Source of the DNA: Symsagittifera roscoffensis
Lineage: Eukaryota; Xenacoelomorpha; Acoela; Convolutidae
Length of the DNA: 64,000 bases
Reading direction: 5' to 3'
NCBI RefSeq assembly: GCF_963678635.1
Contig: NC_087063.1
Location: 4,192,580 to 4,256,579, forward strand
The translations under genes were made by a program, and so were the position numbers. Below, one piece after another: positions 52,701-62,599 of this stretch. The notes beneath the pieces are model-generated. The model was not told the origin of the DNA and ran no database searches. It saw nothing but the letters and a program-made list of their open reading frames with translations. Numbering within the stretch: the stretch's first letter is position 1; each line of letters opens with the position of its first letter.

Positions 52701-53570
52701 CGTTGAAATATTGAGCGTAATTTTGTCCCAGTCTGGTGATAATGTCCTTGGCCCGTGGGTCCTTGTCTCGTATCGCGTCGCGGGTCCTTTTCCAAGTTAG
52801 CTTCAGCTAATTTTAAATTTAGAATCTCTGGGTAATCAATTTTCTTAACTATTCGACTATCAGTAGGCACTATTGAACAAATCCACTTATCACTTTGCAC
52901 AAGGAGATAAGACCATCCGGAGAATTGATGAGGGAATGAAATAACGGTGTTTAGTTTTTTCGAATTAGTTTTTTCGGAATAACTTTATCTGGAGGTATTA
53001 CTTCTATATCAGAATCTGAATTTAAACTCGGCGGCAGGTTTTGAGCTCTATTTAGAACTACATTGAAATTTACATTTCCGGAATGAGTGGAAGTATTAAC
53101 AATAGCAGAAAGTGTTTTTAGATCGGTTTTCTCTGGCGAATTTACGATGACATACTTTTCTTGATTTTTCTTTCAGACAACAATTGGTTTTACGTACTGA
53201 GAACAACGTCTGATTTTCTTGCTTCGTAATTTGCATATTTCCGCCGGTATGCAAATATCTCGATTTTGATTGGCTAACCGTCGGTTGCATGTAACCACGC
53301 CCTCTAGTGAGCGCGTGATCTTACGGTTAATATTTCCATATTCTACTTTCCTTTTAATTTCATTGGATACAACTTTTCTATTTGAGTACACACATGATCT
53401 TCCGCCCTCGACAGTCGGGCTTTTTCTAATTTGGTTCACTTTTTGACCCCCAGGTTTTAACTGATCCTTAGGTTTTAATGCATCATTTGTCATTTTTTTT
53501 CGCTACTGTAAAACTTTCATCGTAATGACTTGTTTCGGTCGCAGCTGCAGATGAAAACCGAGACAAATTA

Positions 53571-53666
53571 TCTGCCAATCCCATTTTTGACCTTTGTCTA
53601 TGTTCAACTGTGAAATTATCTGCCAATCCCATTTTTGACCTTTGTCTATGTTCAACTGTGAAATTA
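53571..53666. repeat. 48-bp tandem duplication in E4
   Basis: TCTGCCAATCCCATTTTTGA starts at 53,571 and again at 53,619. The two 48-bp units appear identical, so the event is recent relative to the decay of E4. Confidence 0.95.
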
Positions 53667-53694
53667 TATGGTACTAAATGATCGTACCATCAAG

Positions 53695-54072
53695 TTAACT
53701 GACTAAAAATGTTTTATTTCCTTTTGGTGAAGAATTTAATAGTGTAAGTAACGCCTTGTGATCCGATATAACCAAAAAATAACGTCTATAGGTATAGTTT
53801 CGAAAGTGTTCCGTAGCCCACACTACCGCGAGTAATTCCAATTTGTTTGTAGAATACTTTTTCGCGGCCGGATTAAGATAGCATGACGCAAACAAAATTG
53901 GGTGCCAACCGGAGGCGCTGTACTGTTCTAACACGGCCCCTAGGTCATCGTGACTAGCATCGCAAAATATTCTAGTTTCACGGTGAATATCGAAATGCCT
54001 AAGCTCTACAATGTGATTCACTAGAGATTTCAATTGTTGAAACGCGTTCTCGGGATTTCGGTGTCCAGACAA
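53695..54072 (-). CDS. E4 RNase H fragment
   Basis: FDIHRETRIFCDASHDDLGA gives the first acidic motif, LNPAAKKYSTNKLELLAVVW the second and YFLVISDHKALLTLL the third, as in gypsy RNase H. The frame ends at 53,695 before the last His/Asp motif. Confidence 0.8.
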   Translation of the reverse strand: MSGHRNPENAFQQLKSLVNHIVELRHFDIHRETRIFCDASHDDLGAVLEQYSASGWHPILFASCYLNPAAKKYSTNKLELLAVVWATEHFRNYTYRRYFLVISDHKALLTLLNSSPKGNKTFLVS

Positions 54073-54985
54073 AATCGTTGTTCTGACTAAGTAACGGTCG
54101 TAACGGTGCGCTCACTTCAGCGAGTTTTGCCAAAAATTTATGCAAACTGTGCATAGAACCCATTAGTGATTTTAATCGTTTTCTACATTTTGCGGCTTTC
54201 AAATCTTCTACCGCTTGAGTTTTCCGAATTAATGGCGCGATGCCATTTTTTCCAATTCGGAACCCTAACCAATCACACACCGTTTTTGCAAATTTGCATT
54301 TCCGTAGTTTCAAGGAAACGTTTGATACGTCCAACTTCTTCAAAATTTTTTCCACAAATGCAATATCTGACTCTTGTTCCCTTTGACGCAATTAAGATAT
54401 CGTCTATGAAAGCATTTGCCTGGGGAAATTCCTTAAGGAAATTATCAAACACTTTTTGAAACTCCGCCGGCATTGATATGAGCCCGTAAAATCGGTTTTT
54501 AAAACGATATGTTCCCGTCAATTTTCCGCCGTCTGAAGAAAAATTGCACTGTTCGCTAGTCTTTTGTTCCAATGATACTTGTCCGTACGCTTAAGTGAAG
54601 TCCAATGTTTTAAAATATACATCCCCCGCTTTTTGTTCTGCAATTATTTGACTTATCCCGTGTACTAGTTCGTTAATGTTTGGCATTTGGTACTTATTCT
54701 TGTTTAACTGCTTGTTAAGTTCTCTTGACTCCAATGCCAATTTTATGCTTCCATCTTCTTTACTGTGATTACTATAGGAGAGACAAAGTACTTATCCGAA
54801 CATTCTTGTAATTTAATGATATGACCTTCTTTTATCAACCGGTCTATTTCCTTGTCTACTTTAACCTGTAGACTGATAGGCACCCGACGCCCTTTTTGCT
54901 GTATCGGCCTTAAATTTTCAAAGAAATTGGCTCTTACTTTAGCGTTTCGGGTTTTCCCTATTCTGGTAAATACATTTGGGTACAA
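53999..54985 (-). pseudogene. E4 reverse transcriptase fragments
   Basis: 54,743-54,985 reads RVPISLQVKVDKEIDRLIKE and SPIVITVKK (RT fingers). 54,273-54,572 has TGTYRFKNRFYGLISMPAEF and AFIDDILIASKG, the catalytic FIDD. 53,999-54,391 has LKLRKCKFAKTVCDWLGFRI and HKFLAKLAEVSAPLRPLL (thumb/connection). Frame changes separate the three, and the first palm Asp segment near 54,600 is broken. Confidence 0.85.
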
Positions 54986-55010
54986 CTTACAGAAATCTGT
55001 TTGTCATTCA

Positions 55011-55385
55011 TCATACTCCTCCTTTTCCTGACTGCTCCCTTCCACCGTGATTCCCATCACCTTCTTTCTTTGCACCATCGCCAGGCCTAGGATACCCATC
55101 AGATCGCGCCCAAGAACTGACTGTATGTGTCCCAAGTATGTTTCTTCGGTTGTTATTGTAGTCCAAGTATTCTTCTTGAGGTGGTTGTAACTGAATTTTA
55201 GTTTTACCTAATGTTGCTTTCAGGTCCGTCATGCTGAAAATCGTCACAGGAGATCCGCTATCCACCCAAAGCCACATATTTTTTCCCGACACATCAACCT
55301 GGACTCTGGTCCCTGGGATCTTTAACTCCATGACGTTCTTTTTCTTGATCGACATCACCATGTAGTCATCGGATCCCGACGTCAT
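55011..55385 (-). CDS. E4 aspartic protease
   Basis: MWLWVDSGSPVTIF carries the retropepsin active site Asp-Ser-Gly, preceded by a strand with MELKIPGTRVQVDV. The C-terminal half turns into Gly/Lys-rich sequence with an apparent frame change, so the flap and second half are damaged. It sits between Gag knuckle and RT as expected. Confidence 0.75.
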   Translation of the reverse strand: MTSGSDDYMVMSIKKKNVMELKIPGTRVQVDVSGKNMWLWVDSGSPVTIFSMTDLKATLGKTKIQLQPPQEEYLDYNNNRRNILGTHTVSSWARSDGYPRPGDGAKKEGDGNHGGREQSGKGGV

Positions 55386-55399
55386 GGATTCATTCTACC

Positions 55400-56350
55400 C
55401 GCTTCCCTGCTGATTGACCCATGCCACTTGATCTTCCGACGCATGGTCTACACTATGCATGCTTTGGTGATGCTCATTTTCGACCCTCACTAAACCTACT
55501 CGTCCTCGTCCTCTCCACTGGTTAGTGCCTCTTCTAACTCCCCTGCATGTTCGTTCAAAATGCCCCAATTTTCGGCACGCATTACAAGTTGCTCCTTTCG
55601 CAGGACAACTCGCATTATGGTCTAGCGTAAAATTCGGCGCGTCACAATTATATTACCTGCGGTTATTTCCGCCGCCTCCACTGCCTGATCCTTGGGTATA
55701 TCCTCCGCGACCCCCGCGTGCTCGACCTCTGAAATATCCTTGTCCCCTTCTGATATTATTAATTGGCTCCTGTTTTTATGGTTATCGGCGGCGCAGACGA
55801 GGCCGGTTTTCCGGTGTCGGATTTAAATGCACATTCACCTCTCTCATACAAAAATGCTATCCTATATACTTTCTCTGGTAACTTAGTTGACCGTGTTAAT
55901 TCACTTTGACAATCAGATTCCCGCATATTCATAACAAAAATATCACGAACATTCTCGGCCGCGTTAGCAAAATCACACCTTCCCGCGAGGACGCTTAGCT
56001 CATCGTTGAATTTCTCGAAAGTTTCATCACCCTCTGCTTTCTCCCATAGAATTGTCCCCTCTCATGTGTCACATTTTGCTCGCGTTTGAAGACATTTTGC
56101 ATTTCGTCCAAAACCAGTGGGACCTTTCCGTTTTAACATTCGCCGCCGGTTTTCAGGCTTTAAATATCCTTTGCGCTTCGTCTCCAATACAGATATATAG
56201 GTTAGACTTCAACGTTTTCTCCGCTTCGGTCTGATTCTTTCCATTGATTCTCCGCAGGTTGGGGTTTCCGCCGTCCGTGCGTCCCAGAATGATAATATAT
56301 TTAGCGGATTTTTCCCTCCTCCTTTTTGTTCCGCTGACTGCGCCATGTTG
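55400..56350 (-). pseudogene. E4 Gag fragments with CCHC zinc knuckle
   Basis: Gag begins at ATG 56,346 (MAQSAEQKGGGKNP) and runs through several frames. At 55,586-55,545 the knuckle CNACRKLGHFERTC is perfect CX2CX4HX4C. The region between is broken by many stops, including one right after QRIFKA near 56,153. Confidence 0.75.
56328..56345 (-). promoter_or_regulatory. E4 primer-binding-site-like sequence overlapping the gag start
   Basis: Shortly after the 5' LTR the minus strand reads TGGCGCAGTCAGCGG, which shares TGGCGCAGTC with the tRNA-Ser-type primer sites of several insect gypsy elements. The same bases are the first codons of a gag frame (ATG GCG CAG). The overlap is seen; use as a primer site is inferred. 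Confidence 0.45.
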
Positions 56351-56356
56351 AAGTTG

Positions 56357-56559
56357 TATAATGTATAGTGATGAAAAGAATAGTTGTTTAAAGTTAATTG
56401 CAAAGCGACTGTATAGCATCAAATCTAAATCTTACTGCACCTTTCTGTTTTAGCTCGTGCCGGGCGATAGAGATCGCAATGTCACAACAACAGGTCCCCA
56501 GACAGAAAGAACAAACTCATAGAACCTACATAAACCAGAACTGGTCCCTATATCACTGG
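56357..56559 (-). repeat. E4 5' LTR
   Basis: 203 bp, the partner of the repeat at 50,758-50,962, in the upstream position for the minus-strand element. It is followed in the element sense by the primer-binding-site-like sequence and gag start. The ends lack the usual TG...CA; in the element sense the outer end reads CCAGTGATAT. Confidence 0.9.
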
Positions 56560-57004
56560 CTTTAGTTTTTGGAAATAGTTTACGCTCGCTGACCTTTCTT
56601 TGTTATTATCACGAAAAACTTTGAAATGAAAACTACTTGGTTTTTTTATTAAATTTTATGTTACAATATTTGCCTTTGTATCAACAAGGATAAGTTTAAC
56701 ACTGACTAGAATAGTAGCAGTTCTATAGTAACTTAAAATAATTTTAAGTTTATTTCATTAACTGGTCATCAATAATAACAAAAATCATCTGGTGACATCA
56801 AAGTTTTACCATAAATGTTCATTGAACTTTGATTTTCAATGCAAAACAAATAAGCAAACAAGAAAATATCCGTTCAACACGCCATATTTGATTCATTTCA
56901 CCTGTGTTTATTGGATTTAGATATAATTTCATTTGGATAGTTATTCCTTTTGACTTACAGTTATTTTTGCGACATATTTAATTTATTCACAGTAAGTTTT
57001 GACT

Positions 57005-57958
57005 ATGACGGGTGGTTCGGAGGAGGTTTCCTCCAAATTGGAGGACGCTCCGGTATTTGAATTCCAGGAACTACTGGACCGCTTTGAAAAAGAAAGCGCA
57101 TCTGAAACTGAGGAACAAGTTAATTCAATTTATGAAGACCCAAATTTGCCTTCGATCATTCAAAAAGAGCTAAATTTTTGCCAGATTGGTAATGGCGATA
57201 ACTTCCAAAAAAGAGCTTCCGTTTTTTTGCAAGCGCTTTTTATGTTGACAGCAAACAGTGATAATTTTTGCAAAAATTTGCATGAAAATGGATCTGTGAA
57301 ACGCATGCTCGAGCTCTTAGGAAATCAGTTAAAAATTCAACCATCCGAAAGAACAGACGAAAATTCGATTATCAAACTGATTTTGGCTCTTTGCAAAACA
57401 CTGGAAATCGCCGTAGATGCTAAGAGAACGTTCTTCGAAACGACTTTGGAAGTTCAGACCGAAGAAGTCATTTCTTCAACTGCAGAAACTTCAAAACTAA
57501 AAGTGTTCACACTTTTACTTCTCGCTATTGCTTCTGACCGAGACGAAGTCAAATCGTCATCAATTTTAAACGAATCTCTACCTGTTATTAGTCTTCTAAT
57601 TGGTAATCTATCCGAAACTCTTGAAAACCGTCAAGAATTCTGGATCGAAAACGTTGCTGCCAATTTAGCTAGAAAACCAGCTTACGGAGCTGGCTGTTTT
57701 TTTAAAATGCTCATGATATTTTCTCGAACGGAACGCAACTCGAATATCTTCGCTCAGCAAACACCACTTCTGAATAACTTACCAGTTATTTTTGATTGGA
57801 ACAATGACGACATTTCTTACCCGGCATTTGAGCTTCTGTGGGAAATGAGCTTTTCAAGGCCAAATTGGGAGTTTTTTTGTGGAAATGGCGAAATAATGAA
57901 CCAGCTTAAGGCAGAGATGTTTCAAGTAAAAATGGCAGATTTAGGCGTTTTAATATAG
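57005..57958 (+). CDS. Host gene exon: helical, ARM/HEAT-like protein
   Basis: An open frame of 317 codons from ATG 57,005 (the next upstream in-frame codon choice, TTG 56,999, is not a start). The acidic N-terminus is followed by leucine-rich helices with repeating hydrophobic patterns (RASVFLQALFMLTANSDNF, IIKLILALCKTLEIAVD, FTLLLLAIASD), typical of ARM/HEAT solenoids. It has no membrane segment or catalytic motif. Near the end, TTTCAA is followed by GTAAAAATG at about 57,929, so a splice donor may end the exon before the TAG at 57,958. A CACAG acceptor-like site lies just before the start at about 56,992. The specific family was not recognised. Confidence 0.65.
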   Translation: MTGGSEEVSSKLEDAPVFEFQELLDRFEKESASETEEQVNSIYEDPNLPSIIQKELNFCQIGNGDNFQKRASVFLQALFMLTANSDNFCKNLHENGSVKRMLELLGNQLKIQPSERTDENSIIKLILALCKTLEIAVDAKRTFFETTLEVQTEEVISSTAETSKLKVFTLLLLAIASDRDEVKSSSILNESLPVISLLIGNLSETLENRQEFWIENVAANLARKPAYGAGCFFKMLMIFSRTERNSNIFAQQTPLLNNLPVIFDWNNDDISYPAFELLWEMSFSRPNWEFFCGNGEIMNQLKAEMFQVKMADLGVLI

Positions 57959-58467
57959 AGGCGTTTTTTTTAAGTATTTAATTTTTCTCAGAAGTAAGTC
58001 TCTTCAAATACATTTTTTAAATGATAATATCAATGTTGCATAGTCAAGAATAATTTATTTTTCATGGATGATAATTACACTTCCAGAACTTGAGGGTTTA
58101 AAATCCCTTATATTCTATCTTTTCATATTTGTTTCCTCTCAAATAGGCTATAATGGATTATATTTGGATTTGAAAAATTGCAAAATTAGGCAGCAATTTT
58201 TGCAAAACTCTCATCGTCTTTAATTTCTAAAAATATGAGGTAAAATATCTTGCATAATAAAACACCATATAGTTTAAAAACTTACGAATAGAGTTATTAT
58301 TCATGAAATATCTTTCAAAGAAATTATAATTCTTTGAAATATTTTGAAATTATAATTTTTAAAACTATCAAAATTAAGCAAACACAAGGTCTCAACCAAA
58401 GCAAAGCGCATTCAAAAGAATATTATTTAACACTTAAAACAACCCTGCATTTGATGAACTACAGGCC

Positions 58468-58728
58468 ATGGACACTGACCATAGTTGTGACCCCAATGAT
58501 GTCACAGTAGTAGGAAAGAATATAGTGTGGGAAATTAAATTGCAGGCGAAATTGATGAAGCAAAGAAACGAGGGCGCTATGACCGACCCGAAAAACACTT
58601 CGAGAAAAAAGAAAGGAAAGGCCGCCAAACAAATACAGAAAGGTAGGCCAATTGTAGAAGTTGTAACTGATCTCCGTTTTAAACTGATCTCCAAGAAAAC
58701 AGTGGGCTCATATGGCCAAATCGTATAA
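58468..58728 (+). CDS. Possible downstream exon or small ORF, basic protein
   Basis: An ORF of 86 codons from ATG 58,468, open upstream to about 58,438; an AACTACAG acceptor-like site lies at about 58,460. The product has a Lys/Arg-rich middle (NTSRKKKGKAAKQIQKG) and ends VGSYGQIV. It lies 510 bp downstream of the ARM-like exon on the same strand, so it could be the next exon, but frame compatibility and homology are unproven. Confidence 0.3.
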   Translation: MDTDHSCDPNDVTVVGKNIVWEIKLQAKLMKQRNEGAMTDPKNTSRKKKGKAAKQIQKGRPIVEVVTDLRFKLISKKTVGSYGQIV

Positions 58729-58739
58729 AATGGAGTGAA

Positions 58740-61440
58740 ATGAGCCTAAGTTGAACTAAGCAGCTAAGAAGAAACCCAACTTAAATTGGACTGGTTCCCA
58801 ACGAATCATTTTCCACATTTTCTCGGAAGGTTATCACCAGAGTTAGTATTTTTCTATTTAAATTTGAATGAGCCCAATTTTTATTAATGAGTGCTTTAAA
58901 CCTGAACGATCGTGAAGCTGCTCGATAAAGCCATCTTATCCCGTTTTCACTATCAAACCCAATATTTAGGGTAATCAAAGGTCAACGAAAATTAGGACAC
59001 TAAATTACATCAGAACATTGGAAAAAAATGTGAAGAAAAAAAGCAGGTTATCACTTTTGTAACCGAAAAAGAGTTCAATGGTTTTATTTTTAAGGGTAAC
59101 CGAAATACAATGGTCTTATTTTTAAGGGTATTTAAATGTTTCAGGCCGATTCTGAAAAAAAATATCATAACCCACAAAAAAGTTAAACACTATGATCCAT
59201 TTTTCATGATTACTTTTGTATATTACAGATGTTGACATCAAATTTCTGATGTAATGAATACCATCCAAAAACTCTATTGTAGAAAACAGAGTGTTTAACA
59301 GCGGAAAACATACATGTACCATCGATTTTGCTAAATTTCTGTTAGATTTGAGTATACATTCACCTTCACAAATTGTTTTATATAGTCACAGTTACAGGTG
59401 TTTACAGTTAAGACCACAAAATTCTTGGTTAACCTACGTTAATCAAAAAGTTTTTGATGTTAAGTTTGAACAATACTTAGAGATAAATTTTGTGAGAGTG
59501 AATGAATACTCTACCTTAGCAGATATTTTGCAAAATCGAGGTAATATGTATGCTGGCTCAGCGTTTCCCAATTAAATACTCTATAGGGCACTAGAGTTAT
59601 GTAGATGACAATCATATAAATCTCAAACTTATAGTCATAATCTATGATATAACAAAAACGATCATAACAAAGCGTTACTTTTTTCACGGAATCATTCCGA
59701 CTAATAATTTTTAATGGATTATAATAATTTTTAGGCTGAACTAAACAAAAATCAAAAATTGACTGAAAGAAAAATGCCACAAGCTTGTCCTTCGAAAATT
59801 ATGACATTGAACTCTTAGTTCAGTTCGTTTTTTCTTTTCTCCTGACTGTTTAAGCTTGCCCTCACTGAAGTCTCATGGATAATAATCGGTTATATTGGAT
59901 TTTCATAGTCAGTCTCTATAAATTAACAAAAATACCCGATCATAATTCATTGAAAATCGATTATAATGATGCTATTTTTCAAGCAATAAAATTTCAATCT
60001 AATGGATTATGATCGATTATATTTGATTATTTTCAACTTATTTTAAAAAAGTTTAATCAAACGAAAAATAATCAATTTTAATCAATTACAATGGGTTATA
60101 ATCAATTTTATAAAATCTTTTCCTGTGTTTACGTGTGTGTGTATCTCTTTGTGCGTGAGTACGTGGGAGGAGTGTGGGAGGAGGGACTGGAAAATCAAAA
60201 GCACTCCCACAACATTGAAAAGAATGTATTTCGACCGAGTTTCTAGAGCCGCAGACAAATTTCGTGAGAAAAAACTGGTCAAAAATGCCATTTTTGGGCA
60301 ATTTGTGAAAAATTACTAGATGTTGGCCTTATTTAAAATTATTATGTTTTGGCCGCCCCTGGATGAACGTGTTCGTTCAACTCTTGTAAGAAATCGCAAA
60401 AAGTTGAGTAATTGGAGGCAAAATTTAATCCATTTTCATCACAAAAGAAAATCCATTAAAACTGATTTTTATCCATAAAACTTTAATGTGGGTGCAATAA
60501 AACTTTTTAGTAAAAATATTAAGAATCATTGTTTACGAATTTTAATCCCAAATTTGTGAATTGCCTTTTAATTTATCAATAATTGGCAAAACAAATTGGT
60601 TATTTTTGCTTATTAAAGTCGTTGCAGTCCTATGATAGCTGAGCTCATGCAACCACGCGTGGAAAAATAGTTTGTTATCCCCAAAATCTAATACTGCTAA
60701 AAAATATCATTTTTTTTAATGAAAGAAATTCGAAATCAAATTGAATAAAAGTTTGTCTAAGGCATTTTGCTTAATAAAGCAATCATCAAACGCCTGTCCT
60801 GTAACAATTGATGGTCCGAATTTGCTAACTCTTGATGACATTTTGACCACCTATACTATTATGTGAACTTTATCAGATTGGCCAAAACATTATGCCCCTT
60901 CCATGAAAAAGCCATCACAGTGGCATGCCAATTGCAACCTGAATCACGGATATCTGGTTTGCTTTTTCGATCCCAGCCCTCATGATCACTAGCCATTAGG
61001 TTGATCACCTGCGAAGCACTACTGATACGATTACTTCGCACGTTCTGCCTGCAATCAATAAAAATTTATCGGGCCAATCAGTGGCTACAAAAACACTAGC
61101 CGAGTGTAAGGACAGTGCGTATCGTCCGGTTTAGCGCAGGTTTGATTCCAGGATAGATCGTTTCTTTTATGGATCATTTATGAGCCAAACTTTTTGGAAC
61201 ATAAAAACACATGTGAATCGAGAAAGAAACCAACTCTTTTGAATTTTTAGAATAACCCGATTCTATAAAGAAAATAAAGAATCCAGAAAATTCTAAAAAG
61301 ATTCATCTGAACTCGAATATTGAATTATTAATGATTTCTCGAAACTGGTTCTTAGTTCGAGATTTGTTATTTCTCATCCTTGGTAGCGCGGATAAGCAAA
61401 AGGGTCGTGTTATCCAATTCTTACACTGATAGTGAAAATC
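58740..61440. repeat. AT-rich intergenic DNA with AATCGATTATAAT-type words
   Basis: No gene supported. Between 59,880 and 60,115 near-palindromic words around AATCGATTATAAT and AATGGATTATGATCGATTAT recur several times. A GT-rich patch lies at 60,126-60,190. Short frames such as 59,291-59,575 show no features. Confidence 0.4.
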
Positions 61441-61442
61441 TA

Positions 61443-62035
61443 CAATACGAGGCCAAACTGTGCACTGGTTAGGCGCACAATTTTGTGTCTCTATGTTCCT
61501 GGATTCCAGAGACATTATTTGAACATATTCTAAAGCGTAAATGGATTACAAAATTTCATTGGATTTCGCGTACAAGTATCTTTAACGTAAATTTTGTCGG
61601 CACTTTGGTTTAGTTGCCGATTCCGCAACGAGCGAACATAGGTAGTTGTTGCGGATTCCGCATATGTAAGCGGGTTCCGCAAATGTAACTGGATTCCGCA
61701 AATTTATGCGGATCCCGCTTATAGTTTGCGGTTTCCACTTACAATTGCAGATTTCGCGTCAGCTTAAGTTTAGCAAACACATATATTTTTATTTGTTCAT
61801 GGATTCCACGAACTGATTCTGGATTCCACTTATTTTGTTGCGGATTTCGCAAAGTTGCCTGTTCTCGGAGCAATTGTGAGCAACATAGTATTTTAGTTTA
61901 GCTTTTTGTCCGTGGAATCCAAAACAGCAGAGAAGATTTAAAAATGGCAATGTTGCGGATTCCGCGACAAATCTGATTTTTGCCTGTTGTGAATCCCCTC
62001 ACAATTCAGAAAATGCACAGTTTGGCCTCGTAATG
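61443..62035. mobile_element. 593-bp inverted-repeat element with TA flanks and internal GGATTCCGC repeats
   Basis: CAATACGAGGCCAAACTGTG at 61,443 is matched by its reverse complement ending at 62,035 (22-bp inverted repeats, one mismatch). TA lies directly outside both ends, as in Tc1/mariner-type insertions. No transposase is encoded, so it is MITE-like. Inside, 61,615-61,960 holds about ten degenerate units around GCGGATTCCGCAAATGTAA, one or two inverted. Confidence 0.75.
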
Positions 62036-62329
62036 TATCGAATCATTCCTTCTAGCGGTTTTATAGATTTTGAGTAAATTTCTGAGGAATCGACTACCGA
62101 GCAAACTTCAATCAAGTGTTTGTTATATTTGGTCGGGGTCTGCACTCTTGCGTTTTTTGTTAAAAAAACTGCGCTATCTCGCTTAGCATGCCACCATTTT
62201 CCCCCTGAACAAAGCTGTAGACTTGCCGGTCGAGTCTCAAGTGTAAGATCGGCAAAGAAGTATGGAGTAGAGTTTTTATGAGCTCTGTTAACTCTTTTTC
62301 CTCGAAAAAAAACCTACTGAAAGCTCTGT

Positions 62330-62580
62330 CAAACCGTTTCCCTCGGTTGATCATAGTCGAAATGTTTTTTTTTCTCGGCCGAAACAACTCCTCGATCGAA
62401 CTCGATCGAAACGTTTTTCCTTGGTCAAACTTGGTTGAAATGTTTTTGCTCCGTCGGCATTGGTCAAAACATATATGTTTTAGTCGAATTTGGTCTAAAC
62501 ATAGATGTTTTTGGTCGCGCTCGTCAAAACATATGCGTTTTTGGTTGAAACATAAAGTCGAAACCTCGGCCCGGGTAGGC
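62330..62580. repeat. Degenerate tandem array of GTCGAAACATAGATGTTTTT-type units
   Basis: Units of about 25-30 bp around GGTCGAAACATA...GTTTTTGG recur eight or so times with many changes; several are near-palindromic (AAACATATATGTTT, AAACATAGATGTTT). No gene. The array gives chance frames on both strands. Confidence 0.7.
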
Positions 62581-62599
62581 GAGTAGATGCAATTTAAGT

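Larger units (their letters stand above)
50758..56559 (-). mobile_element. E4: 5.8-kb gypsy-type LTR retrotransposon, decayed
   Basis: Bounded by direct repeats 50,758-50,962 and 56,357-56,559 (about 90% identical by eye) with CTTTAG on both outer sides (50,752-50,757 and 56,560-56,565), a likely 6-bp target duplication. Minus-strand order: gag with a CCHC knuckle, protease, RT, RNase H, integrase and a charged C-terminal tail. Pol is in several frames. It is a different lineage from E1: short LTRs, compact, no accessory module. Confidence 0.9.

Noticed and set aside
59291-59575. 94-codon plus-strand ORF
   Set aside because: AT-driven chance frame in intergenic DNA, without motifs or splice context.
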